Part shown: piece after piece, positions 33,767 to 44,206 of the stretch
Layout: every line of letters begins with the position of its first letter
How positions within the stretch are numbered: the first letter of the stretch is position 1
NCBI GenBank assembly: GCA_013423325.1
Contig: BLJB01000036.1
Coordinates: forward strand, 124,001 to 188,000
Direction of reading: 5' to 3'
Length of the DNA: 64,000 nt
Source: Usnea hakonensis
Lineage: Eukaryota > Ascomycota > Lecanoromycetes > Lecanorales > Parmeliaceae
Program-made: the position numbers and the translations under genes
Notes under the pieces: generated by a model
Told to the model about the DNA's origin: nothing
Database searches by the model: none
What the model saw: the letters and a program-made list of their open reading frames with translations, nothing else

Positions 33767-36532
33767 TCACTGCATCCCACCTAACCCACCGCCATTCATA
33801 TGAGCATGCATGCCTCCATTGGCATTGGGTACGCCAGGGCCACCCATTTGTGCCATCTGTATCATTGCCTGCCTCTGCTGCTCACTCATCTGCTGCCCAC
33901 CAATATGCGTACCCATCCCATTTACCTGCCCGTTCATCCCTGGTGGGATCTGCCCCATCGCTTGCATATTTGCAATCTGCTGCTGCTGCCGCTGCAGCTG
34001 TGTATGCTGAGCGAAATACTGCTTGCCCTTCGCGACGGCACTTTGCTTTGCTTGACCTTGCTCTTCTCGAGTTACGGCAGCCTCGTTGCCGTTGTGCCGT
34101 GCGGTCAGGGTCTTCATGTGGGCGTGATAGAACATATTGATACAATGTTGCAATTGTGCTTGTTGCTGCGTTTGGGGTTGCTGGTTCGGATTCTGCTGTA
34201 CAGGCCGAGCCTGTTGATACTGAGCCGAAGAGCCTCCATTTGGCATACCGTGACCGGTGTTGCCGTTTTGCATCTGTGCTTGTTGTTGCCTCTGCAGTGA
34301 AGCCATGTATTCATTTCGGACCTGATGTTGATTCTGTTGAGCAAGGTGGTGAAGATTCGTCATGGTCGGCCTCCCGTCGGGAGACATTTGCGGGTTGGGA
34401 GAGCCATTCTGCATCCGTTGGTACTGGGCGTTGAGCTCCATTTGCCTCCGATGCTGCTGGCGTAACATGAGTTCATTCATTTGCTGAGGTGTGTATTGCT
34501 GATGACCATTCATGCCCTGGGTTGGCATGCCATTCATTACGGGGTTTGCTGGCACTGAAGGACTTCCTTGATTGATGCGGGGGGTTGCATGCCCTACGAC
34601 AGGTGTAGCATGTGGCATAGCCGGCGTGCCGTTCGTAAGTGGCGTGGTTGTACGACTGGGAGGTTGACGACTTCTCTGAGGACCCATAGCGACACCCCCA
34701 GGACCTGGGTGACCATGCTGCACAGTCGAAGGAGGCCGTGCAGGGCTGTTCGCAATTCCCTGGCCAGAAGACGCAAGATTCATGGGTATATTCCCAGCTG
34801 ACGGCGAAGAGTTCATATTGGGGGTCATGTTACGCACTACTGGCGATGAGTGCTGGGCTTGAGAGACCACATGTGACATGGGGTGACCATGATTCAATTG
34901 ATTTTGGGTGTTTGCCAGAGCCTGTCGTTGTTGGGACTCCCTCTGGCTCTCTTGCATTCGGTGCATCGCGGCTGCATCTCTCTTTTGCTTTTCCTTGAGA
35001 TGGTTTTGCCGCTGAATTTCCTGAGCTTGCTGTTGTTCAGCTTCTCTACCTCTCCGTATAGCATCTTCTCGGTGTTCTCGAGCCTGTTGCTCCATTCTTG
35101 CTTTTTGTGCCGCTGCGGTGTGCTCGCGTTGTGCTCTGTGTTCAGCTTCTCGCTCGGCTTTCTCTTTGTGCTCTGCCTTGATGTTTTTTATAGCTTGCCA
35201 GGTCTCAAAACGTGGCTCAAAAGTTGCGGTGCCCGCTTCTCCATCGGTCGTCCCTGCCTTAGCAGCCGGGCCGGAGACATTGTGCCTCTCATCCATGATA
35301 AGCATAAAAGCTTGTTCCTGTGCTGCTATTGCTTCATCAGCGGCCAGCTCAGCAACAGTCCGCTTCCTTGTCTTTGGAGCGGGGTGACTTTGCTTGTGGC
35401 GAGAATCGGTCAAACTGTCGAGTACTGTATGGGCATCTTCAATATTGTCGACAGGATCTAGAAAGAGAGGCGCAGCGGTCGTCGTTATAACCCTGCTCTC
35501 GAATTCGTGGATCTCCTGCCCACTAATCATCATCTTTTGTTTCTTATTGGGAGGGCCGTTACCAGACGGTGTAGGAGGGACAGCGGACATTGGCGTCGGT
35601 GGTACGGTCGCCGATGCTGGGGTACGAGGTACCTGAACGGACTGTTTGCGGTTGCTCCGGAGGTCTGGGGTATTGGCCTGAATAAAGACCTCTTCCTGTA
35701 TCGAGAGCGGGGTTGGGAAGAGAACAACGGTAAAGACAGTGGGACCTCTGTTAGCTTGTTTGTCCTTTGGATCCGTTGTTTCTGTACTTAGTGCTACAGG
35801 CGCGTTGCTGTCGGTTTTGGGTTCCTCATCAATCTGCGGATGAGGAACATACGGCGAAGGGGTAATGTATTGTTTATAGTTATGAATTGAGAATGGGACA
35901 TTGGCGTCCGTTTTGGTGCTAGGGAGGGATGATGATGAGCTGCTTGCAGAGGAGGTGCTTCTGTGGTCTTGAACCTGCACTATGAGACAACCCTCATAGA
36001 AACGGACCCCAGCAGCCTGTAGCTCCTCTATCATATCGTGAGGCACCGTCTGGGATTTTAGGTGCTCGAGGATGAACTTCATCGGAGAACCATAGGAGAA
36101 GCTACCATCTTGCTGGTCAAATCGGAAGTGCGTAGGGTGTAGGTGTATTGTTAGAGATGGCGGTTTGTTCCGATACTTCTTCAAGATGTACGGCTGTGTC
36201 TTGACATATGGCGCGGGCGTCGTTTTTGGAGCTTTCTGCCCATCGTTTCCCTTTCCAGTCCGATTTGCTCGAACATCTCCAGGCTTCTGTGGTTCTCTCC
36301 TCCGATTGCTTAAACGTGATGCCATTCCATTGACATTGCCATTGACACCATTGGGCATGGGAGCTGGAGGAGGTTGCTTGAAAGCAGACACGGAAGGCGG
36401 TCTCTTGGTACTCATGGAGGGCGAAGGTGAGGACTGGTGAGAGTGGACGCCATTGGTTTGGACGATGGAGGGAGGTGGACGTTTCACCTTCTGGTGGGGC
36501 GCCGAAGGTTTGCTTGCGACGGCGGTAGCCAT
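33767..36532 (-). CDS. SPT20: SAGA complex subunit Spt20
   Basis: Structural subunit of the SAGA histone acetyltransferase complex. A single exon gives 921 residues from ATG at 36532; the open frame continues upstream without a better ATG. The Spt20 signature domain is near residues 115-200: PYILKKYRNKPPSLTIHLHP, FRFDQQDGSFSYGSPMKFIL, HDMIEELQAAGVRFYEGCLI. After about residue 420 the protein is a low-complexity region rich in Gln, Asn, Met, Gly and Pro with a charged coiled-coil-like stretch (HKEKAEREAEHRAQREHTAA), as in other filamentous-fungal Spt20 proteins. It ends in a Met/Gly/Asn-rich tail. It is convergent with the PPR gene. Confidence 0.88.
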   Translation of the reverse strand: MATAVASKPSAPHQKVKRPPPSIVQTNGVHSHQSSPSPSMSTKRPPSVSAFKQPPPAPMPNGVNGNVNGMASRLSNRRREPQKPGDVRANRTGKGNDGQKAPKTTPAPYVKTQPYILKKYRNKPPSLTIHLHPTHFRFDQQDGSFSYGSPMKFILEHLKSQTVPHDMIEELQAAGVRFYEGCLIVQVQDHRSTSSASSSSSSLPSTKTDANVPFSIHNYKQYITPSPYVPHPQIDEEPKTDSNAPVALSTETTDPKDKQANRGPTVFTVVLFPTPLSIQEEVFIQANTPDLRSNRKQSVQVPRTPASATVPPTPMSAVPPTPSGNGPPNKKQKMMISGQEIHEFESRVITTTAAPLFLDPVDNIEDAHTVLDSLTDSRHKQSHPAPKTRKRTVAELAADEAIAAQEQAFMLIMDERHNVSGPAAKAGTTDGEAGTATFEPRFETWQAIKNIKAEHKEKAEREAEHRAQREHTAAAQKARMEQQAREHREDAIRRGREAEQQQAQEIQRQNHLKEKQKRDAAAMHRMQESQRESQQRQALANTQNQLNHGHPMSHVVSQAQHSSPVVRNMTPNMNSSPSAGNIPMNLASSGQGIANSPARPPSTVQHGHPGPGGVAMGPQRSRQPPSRTTTPLTNGTPAMPHATPVVGHATPRINQGSPSVPANPVMNGMPTQGMNGHQQYTPQQMNELMLRQQHRRQMELNAQYQRMQNGSPNPQMSPDGRPTMTNLHHLAQQNQHQVRNEYMASLQRQQQAQMQNGNTGHGMPNGGSSAQYQQARPVQQNPNQQPQTQQQAQLQHCINMFYHAHMKTLTARHNGNEAAVTREEQGQAKQSAVAKGKQYFAQHTQLQRQQQQIANMQAMGQIPPGMNGQVNGMGTHIGGQQMSEQQRQAMIQMAQMGGPGVPNANGGMHAHMNGGGLGGMQ

Positions 36533-37108
36533 ACTGCTGACGGTGGTTGGATATAAAGAAGCAAAGGGGATGGGTAGAGACAAGCCCTGGCAAGCTACCT
36601 AAGTAGCCAAGCCTCGTGAGCCTACCCACAAGTCTTGTCGCATTGAGAGATGTGTGGGGTAGTGGTGTAGTATTGATGCCTGCAGATGCACTGCCGGCAA
36701 GGTAGTTCAAGGGTAGGACAACGTATACCAAAGTCGGTGAAGCAATGAATGCTATCACACAGGTGGTAAGGTGTGTGATTCTATGATGGACTAGAATAGG
36801 CAATCTTTTACGGTGAGGTTCGTGGTCAGGAACCATTACACTAGCGTCATTTTGCGGAACAATGCAGCTGAGTTTTGCCGGTACGAGCACTACTCTACTC
36901 TGATGGCAAGAAACATCTATTTCCCCAGCACAATCACTATAAGTTTTTACTTTAATTTACTGTACACTCAATTCTCTCTTCATCAATAAACCTCCTAGAG
37001 AAATCTGGTGCGATCATTAAAATCAATATCCTCCCAGTGTTTCAATCACCGGTGTGCCAATGCCTGACCCAAAATCGTGGAAACACAATTCCTTACTTTG
37101 ATGCTCAT
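36533..37108. other. Intergenic region upstream of SPT20
   Basis: About 580 bases containing the Spt20 promoter and the 3' end of the peroxin-22-like gene. No coding potential recognised. Confidence 0.5.
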
Positions 37109-38497
37109 CTAATCGTGCCCTCCTATCCTACGCCTCCAGTCCTCGCCTACGCGGAGCCCATCCACTATCTCCACGCCTTTACCAAGCCCGATCCGGGGGT
37201 CATCCTGCCACCATTTCTCTTTCTCTTCGTGCTCATCCTCGCTGTCAACTAATCCTCCATGTCCACTCTCGCCTACAACAAGCACAATATCGTGTCCAAC
37301 CCAGTCTTTGATCTGCGTGATCGCACTCCCATTTTCAGAAAGCGTCTCTTGGAGGTAGACAGTCTCAGGCGCAAGATGCTTCAGAATCTGGACGTAGCCA
37401 TTCGGCGTAGTGAATGGCATGATCTCAGTTTCCTTATCTACCAGCGCTTGGGCTTGTGTATATAGAGTATTGAACATTTGAGACCTCCCACCAGAATTTT
37501 CCGGATCAGGCGACTTCTCACCTTGACTTCGTGCATCTTCGTGACCAATGTTGGAGTATGACGAGGCGAGCGAGGCGTCTGGTTGTCCCGACTGTCGATT
37601 TGCCAGAGGATGCTGTTTGAGGTCTGGGGCGTAGATGAGCACAAATATGCGGACTTCAGCGTCCATATGCTCAGGCAGATGGGAAAGTATTGACTGTCTA
37701 TGTCAGCAAGATTTCATCCTTTTTCTCGATATATGGACACCTACAGCGTGTTCCTGGTGATACTCAGCACCTTCGCTGTGCTCATAGTTAGTCTCAGCAG
37801 ATACAACGATCGCAACGGTTTTGCGCTTTCCACTAGCTTTGATCGTGGACTGCGTGGTCTGTCTGGAAGAAGTTGACCCTTCCAGATCTCGTAGCTCCGG
37901 TCCTTTTCGCGAAGGCTCACCGTGCTGCGAATCTGCCTCTTCGGACCACCTTGAATGATCCTCGTATCCCCCCTTACCTTCCTCTGTAATCGATGAAAGA
38001 GCGCCGCCAACCGCAGCCCCAGCAGCCGTAACGCCAGCAACTACATTCCGACGCGCACCATCGAAAATCTGTTGAGGGCTTGGTGTCCGGCGAAGTGCTC
38101 CAGACATTCGCGCTGCGATACTTTGTTCTTCCGCTCCACTTCCATCAGGGCCAGGGGGGAAAGATTCCTGCGCAGAAGGCGGGCCTTCGAAGCCAGGAGG
38201 AGGTCCTTGAAACCCCGTGGGAGGGCCACTCCCATAACCGGGCGGAGGAGGACCGTAGCCAGACGGAGGGGGAGCGTTGGTATAGCCAGGACCAGGGGGA
38301 GGTGGACCGGCTTGCCCTGGTGGACGGTAGGCTAAGTCGTCGTCGTCGTCGTCTCTCCTCTCATTCCATACCCAAGCTACCAGACCTGCGGTAGCGACTG
38401 TGACGGTGACCGCGAGAGGGAGCCAATAGCCCCAAGCTGTTCTTCGCGTCGAGGGCCCGTAAGTCTGGCGTCGCTGGCGCTCGTAGGAGTATGACAT
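37109..38497 (-). CDS. Single-pass membrane protein, peroxin-22-like (tentative)
   Basis: Two exons (37745-38497, 37109-37693) give 445 residues from ATG at 38497. A TM segment (YWLPLAVTVTVATAGLVAWVW) lies at residues about 24-44, immediately followed by an Asp run. Next comes a Pro/Gly-rich linker (GPPPPGPGYTNAPPP), a Gly/Ala-rich segment (VVAGVTAAGAAVGGAL) and a soluble C-terminal domain with alternating hydrophobic strands (KTVAIVVSAETNY, EVRIFVLIYAPDL, HDIVLVVGESGHGG). This topology matches fungal proteins annotated peroxin-22-like, proposed to anchor Pex4 at the peroxisome; sequence resemblance is from memory and not proven here. An alternative is another single-pass organelle protein with a Rossmann-like domain. 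Confidence 0.6.
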
Positions 38498-40298
38498 GAT
38501 GACTATGAGTTGCAAGAAAGGCTGCGACAGACGGATGACCACGGAGTGGCCATGCGATAATGTCGGACGATCAACGAAAATGTACGGAGGTACGCTCGGG
38601 TGTTTGTTGATGACTGGTGACTGTGAGGCTGGGGTCTAGCCACATGCTTGGCGCCGTTGCTTTCCAACCTCGGCTAGAGTTGCATGGAAAGCTAATTTGG
38701 TGTACAATAGCCACATTTTCACCCGAAGGAGATTTCATGAGCCTCACTCGATATCGTAAAGCCTCCTAGAGCCTTTCTGTCACTGCGAGGCGATACAATG
38801 CCTTGACCATCGCCTTTCAGAATCTCTATCGGACAAGCCAGCTTTGGTTATTGGCTAGATGGCAGAGGCTGAGAACGGCTTTGCAGATTGAGAGAGATTG
38901 ACAAAGGCACCCTCGAGAAATCCATCAAATAGCGTGTAAATGGTACTCAGTATACGGCTACCGACTTCAATTTGTAAAGCCGGCAACCCTCCATCGTCGA
39001 TTACATCCAGCAAAGATAAATGCTAAAAGACTAAGTACATACTGGAGTTTTTGTAGACACTTCTCTCACAGGCTGGGAATTCCTCCTCTTTTAGAGTATC
39101 TAACAGTCAGGATTAGGGAAATCTCCAAGAAGATTAAGAAAATAAAAGCATCATTCATGCACTGTGAGTGTACCATTCGATATGTCATAGTCAGCGCATT
39201 TGCAACCTGTGTAAATCGAGGAGTCATTAAGAGCTATGAATAAATAAGGTAGGTAGTTCCCTCGTACACGAGCTTCGAGATCGTTGTGGTCAAGCATAAC
39301 AGGACATTGTTTCGAAGCCAAGCAAAGCGTCAAGCGTTGTATCTGTGGCTATTTCACCTGTGACTGACCTTTCCACTCATGCTTTCTGTCTCAGAGATCC
39401 CCCACCATTGCTTCTCTTACTCAACTTTATCTGGAAATCTTCCTGAATTACAAACCAGTCGTGAATTCAAAGGGTAGCTGCGTCGATTTGAAGAGTACGT
39501 CCTAGCGCAACACAGATTTGTGCAGAGTCATCAGGGACGGGAGGTAATTGTAAACAAGGCTGATCAGTATCATAATGCAAGTAGTACAGCACAGTTTCTC
39601 ATGATGATGTACTGCGACGAACAACTCCACCATTTTGTTTACACGTGTTCGAAGAGACATGTGAACAACCAAAATATTCCGCCTTTAGCCCAAAGACGTA
39701 TGGATCAACAATACAGGATTGAGACGAGCATGTGCATCATAATTACATAGACAACGGAATTGCTATCCCAGCAGATGAAAGATAAGCAGGAGGGTTGCGA
39801 AGGCAGCCAGCCCTATGTGCAGTTGCCGCATAAGAGCCTTCTGACTGCAGCACACAGGAGCAATTACGGTGGATAAATAGGGAATGATTGGGAGGACGGC
39901 ATAATATCAACCATATCAATCTCCGAGTCTCGCAGCTCCCATTGCATCATTCTTGGAAACGACAGGGTGAGTCTGTCTTCAACAGCATCTATGATGCGTT
40001 CACCTTTTCTTGCCTTCTATGTCAAAATCCACTTTCTTGAAGAATGCTGTTTGCTTTCTAAGTGATTGTTGTCCTGCTTTTATACTAATTTCCTTGCCCG
40101 TATCGGCCTGTACGGCCAGTGGACGCTTCTCAGCAATCGAGCAGAGTGTCAAACCCTCAAAATCCGACTCCAAGTTTCATACTTGCTCAATTAAGGACCA
40201 CCTTGCGTGAAGATTGCAGTCCTTCTGCCAGTTTCGGTGTCAGCGAAAGCCTGTCTGAGAATTTTGGAGGGACCCAGAAAGTTGGCTCATAGGCTACG
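38498..40298. other. 1.8 kb intergenic region, no gene seen
   Basis: Only short frames with no recognised domain. The right part is the upstream region of the frameshifted rhodopsin-domain gene. Confidence 0.5.
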
Positions 40299-41588
40299 AT
40301 GATGCCGCCTGCAAGTGGCGACCAGAACCAGGGGCCGACCATCAATGCCGTCATTTGGTCTTTTGTAGCAGTGTCTCTTCTCACAGTCGTCGCAAGACTC
40401 TTTGGTCGCATAAAATTGACTAGCAATGTCGGACGGGACGACTTCTGGATTCTGATTTCCTTGGTCGGTCCTCAAAGGAATATGTCGCTGCATCAGAGTG
40501 ATTGACAGGCATGATAGGCTTTTAACCTCATCTACGCCTGCATAGCCTCTGCAGCGGTCGCCGCAGGAAGTGGAAGACATGCTTACAACATCGGTCTGTC
40601 AGCCACGTCCAAAGCCATCAGACTTGAGGTCGTTGCTGATTGGTTTGGCATCATCTCTGTCGCCTTGCCGAAGCTAGCTGTGCCTATACACGAGACTGTT
40701 CAATCTGACACCGTTACATAATTGGATCCTATATGGTCTAAGCATTAGCTGTATTGTGACGCAAACGATATGCGCCATCTTACTTTCGGCGCAATGTGGA
40801 CCGTTTCAAGGACTATGGGACCACCTACTGAAGCCAAAGTGCTGGTCACCTTCCGTACTCATTGACTTTGCAATCTTCGCAGGCTGTGAGTAATTTGTTC
40901 TAGATGTATGCCAAGGGAACACCTGACGAACTTAGCATACTCGGCTCTTCTTGATCTTGCATTTGCAATATATCCGGCCACCATTCTCTTCGGACTGAAC
41001 ATGAGCATAAAGAGGAAGATCTGTGCCAGTTGCGCTCTGAGTTTCGGTGCCTTGTAAATGGATGATCCCAGCAACTCCAGAAGTGCATTCGCTAAGTTTT
41101 CTAGTAAATGCACCACTCTTCAAGAGTTTCGCGATGTTGAAGATTTTACGTGGTCTACTAGTGACCTTCTCATTTTGACAGCGTGGGTGCTGGTTCCACT
41201 CCGAATACTCTGGCTGACACACTTTGCTTCCAGAGTCGAGCCCGCTGTGATCATCGCAGCTTGCTTACCCACTCTCCAGCCTTTCTACTTGCTTCTTACA
41301 AAGCAAAAGGAAGCCTTGAGAAAAGTCGAGCCGTTCGACTGACTATCAACTTCATTCTGTCTCCAAAGGTTCGAAAGGCTTGGGCAACCATAGGCCGAGA
41401 ACCCATACGCAACAAACACATCCATGTTTGGCGACGATGACGGCATGGAGGATAGAATCCCTCCATCACAGGGGATTCGTAGGACATACGATATGGCTGT
41501 CACTCATGGGGCACGGAGTGTTACGGATATGCCGGAAGATGATTTGGAAAGCAGGATAGCTCAATGGGAACTTCCTAGCAGGACATGA
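40299..41588 (+). pseudogene. Rhodopsin-domain membrane protein gene with a single-base frameshift
   Basis: Same family as the gene at 14709. Exons by splice sites and frame are 40299-40463, 40518-40885, 40936-41053, 41105-41182, 41234-41324 and 41394-41588. The reading is recognisable: NAVIWSFVAVSLLTVVARLF, RDDFWILISL, NLIYACIASAAVAAGSG, NWILYGLSISCIVTQTI, AQCGPFQGLWDHLLKPKCW, LLDLAFAIYPATILFGLN, EDFTWSTSDLLILTA, VIIAACLPTLQPFYLLLT, ending SMFGDDDGMEDRIPP. Near 40680, after LPKLAV, the frame must skip one base to continue as LYTRLFNLTPLHNW; unshifted it stops within 15 codons. All six exons agree in phase only with this one extra base. Young pseudogene or assembly error. Confidence 0.75.
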
Positions 41589-42294
41589 CGGTCGTTGAAC
41601 ATGAGACTTGATTCGCTCCTGTTTTCACATATTCATGGTGACTGCAGTGCAAGGTTGAGAACATGTAGTAGTGATTATGAAAGGATGAGAACGGCCTAGA
41701 AGCAGCCTTCTGGTCCGCTGGGTAGAGCATTCTATGCGGCACGGCTCTTTTGCATCCAAATCACCGTGTCCGAGGGCTGGTAAAAATACCTAGATATGGC
41801 CACGCTAGACGAGTCTCTCTGTATTCCCTCACCGATATCGTATTACGGTATAGGAAAACTGGAATATACATTATGACTTTATAGCTAGATTTTGGCCTTG
41901 AGCAGGGGGTTGATTCACGGAGAGTTTTGGACTCGGAACCTACCCCGGGAACCTGCCCTAAAAGTACCTAACCCTAGGGACCAGACCACGCTCCCGAGGC
42001 CAAGGACTACCCCTCTAGGTAACGTATCAGCAGGATTGCCATGTCTCATTACATGGAGCATTACCATGGCTGGGAGCATTGCGCATTGTATGACCTATTG
42101 CTATGCATGAGAGCATGGAGTATAGATATGGCCGTAGATAGCTACTCCGTAGCTAAAGTACACTAAGCACAAGTTACCTCGGCATAAGATTGGGACATGG
42201 CCAAAATATGGGGGTGTGTAATTGTAGCTATGCTCTTCCTAAAATCCAAAGATTTCTGATCTGCCTCAAAGCCTTCATTGTGCCAGTGGAAAAT
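41589..42294. other. Intergenic region upstream of eIF2B gamma
   Basis: About 700 bases without a recognised gene. Contains repeated short words of the CATGG/ATGGAG type near 42030-42130. Confidence 0.45.
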
Positions 42295-44206
42295 ATGCCT
42301 CACGCTTTGAGCATGCCGGCGCCAGGCTTCCAGGCTGTGATTTTGTGCGGCCCCGGGGTGTCGCTGACTACATTCACCGCCAACCCGGAGGAGTTTCCAA
42401 AAGCCCTCGTCCCCATAGCAAATCGGCCTATGGTATGGTATCCGTTGGATTGGTGCTATCGCATGGGAATTACAAGTCAGTCCATTTCCTTACGCTTTTA
42501 TAAAGTATACATCATCCATCCTACCTTGCCTTCTTCTCGAGTGCCTGTTTTCATTGCAAAGACTCGAAAAACATATCTCTACGTTTGGATGATACTCAAA
42601 ATTTGATCAACATGAAAAGAAATAAAGTCAACCCCCATAGAGCACCATATCCCCAAAATTTATATGTTTCGAGCCGCGCCAGTCTCGGGACTGACATATA
42701 CTAAAAGATATCAAACTCGTCACCCCGCCATCTTCCGCAGCAGCTATCACCACAGCCCTAGCCCAAAACCCGCACCTAACCTCCCTGCCCCTTCCCAAGC
42801 TAGACCTCCTCGCTCCCCCCTCGCTCACCCAAAACACACCAACAGCGGAGATCCTGCGCCACCCGGAAATTCAAGCAGCAATAATCGGCGACTTCATCGT
42901 CTTACCATGCGATCTTGTCTGTGAATTACCTGGCGAATCACTGCTCGAAGCATGGATGATTCACCAAGGTGGACTGGGTGGAGCAAGTTTCGCGTCTGAA
43001 GGCTATCGAGGGCCCAAGATGGGGCTGGGTGGGGAGGGTGGTGGGAGGAGAGGGGGCTTAGGGGTGTGGTTTGAAACCAAGGGTGAAGACAGCACCAAAG
43101 GCGCCGAGACGGACTTTGTAATCACGACGTCTTTGCCGCAACATCCGGTTCCTCCACCAGTTGGCTCATTGAGACCACACATCTCAAGACTGCTCTACGC
43201 GACGACAACGGATACGCTTCGCGACATTACCGAAGAGAAAAAAGGATTTCCTGTCCGGCACGGTCTGATTGGAAAGCATGGCCGGGTCAAAATGCTCACT
43301 ACCCACCGCGATGCACACATCTACTTTTTCCCGTACTGGGTTCTCGAGATGATCAAGCGAAACGAGCATTTTGATAGTATCAGCGAAGATGTCGTAGGCT
43401 GGTGGGCTAAAGCGGGCTGGCAAGAGGGTTTAGCCGAGAAGTTGAGCCTAAGCAAAGTCTTCGACCCGAGGTTGTCCTCAGGAGGAGATAAAAATGGTGA
43501 ACACGGCGACCATGCGAGCGGAAACATTGAAGACGAGATCGACCTGGCGAGCATGAGCAGTACGCACGTCAGCGCGCTCAAACCCGAAAAGAAAGACCCC
43601 GCGAGGCCGCGCTTGTCAGTCCCGCCATTCCTCTCCTACATCCACCCCACAACCACAGGCACGGAGTCTTCGCCCCTAATCCGACGCGTTGATACCCCTC
43701 ACCTCCTTCTCCACACATCTCTTTACATCGCCACTCTCCAGCCCTCGACAAACCCTCCACCAAACATATACCCCACAGGACCCAGCCCTCTATCGCACTC
43801 CCTCAAGATATCAGCCGACCCATCGCTGATCGCTCCACACACGACCATCCATGCACCAACAACATTGATAGGGCCCAACACCACAGTTGCCACGCACTGC
43901 GTCATCAAGTCTTCCGTCATCGGCGCTAACTGTGTCATCGAAGAAGGAGCGAGGATGACGGGATGCTTGCTGATGGACGGTGTTACGGTGGGTAGCAAAG
44001 CCGTCTTGCAGGGCTGCATCCTCGGAAGACGGTGTGGGGTAGGACACGGATGTAATTTGAAAGAATGTGAGATCCAAGAAGGGTATCAAGTGAAAGAAGA
44101 GACGGAAGCCAAAGGGGAGAGGATGATGGTCTTCAAGGGACTAGAGGAGGAGGTCGAAGACGGGGAAGACGAGGCTGGTGGAGAAGGGATCATCCTTGGG
44201 GACTGA
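42295..44206 (+). CDS. GCD1: Translation initiation factor eIF2B subunit gamma
   Basis: Catalytic-half subunit of the eIF2B guanine nucleotide exchange factor. Two exons, 42295-42475 and 42708-44206, give 559 residues. The N-terminal nucleotidyltransferase-like domain starts FQAVILCGPGVSL, with FPKALVPIANRPMVWYPLDW and IGDFIVLPCDLVCELPG. After a Gly-rich insertion and LYATTTDTLRDITEEKKGF, the C-terminal left-handed beta-helix is visible as hexapeptide-like turns: IAPHTTIHAPTTLIGPNTTV, CVIKSSVIGANCVIEEGARM and GVTVGSKAVLQGCILGRRCG. An acidic tail ends the protein. The 232-base intron (GTCAGT..AAAAG) is longer than most here. GCD1 is the yeast symbol; fission yeast uses tif223. Confidence 0.9.

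Noticed and set aside
33510..35460. Long plus-strand open frames opposite SPT20 (up to about 200 codons)
   Set aside because: They are antisense to the Gln-rich low-complexity part of SPT20, which has few stop codons on the complementary strand; composition is Cys/Leu/Ser-rich without domains.
36117..36890. 257-codon minus-strand frame crossing the SPT20 start
   Set aside because: It is another frame of the same strand as SPT20 and carries no domain; the Spt20 signature is in the other frame.
41053..41393. Apparent stop codons in the 3' part of the second rhodopsin-domain gene
   Set aside because: They lie inside phase-consistent introns (41054-41104, 41183-41233, 41325-41393); only the frameshift near 40680 remains as a lesion.
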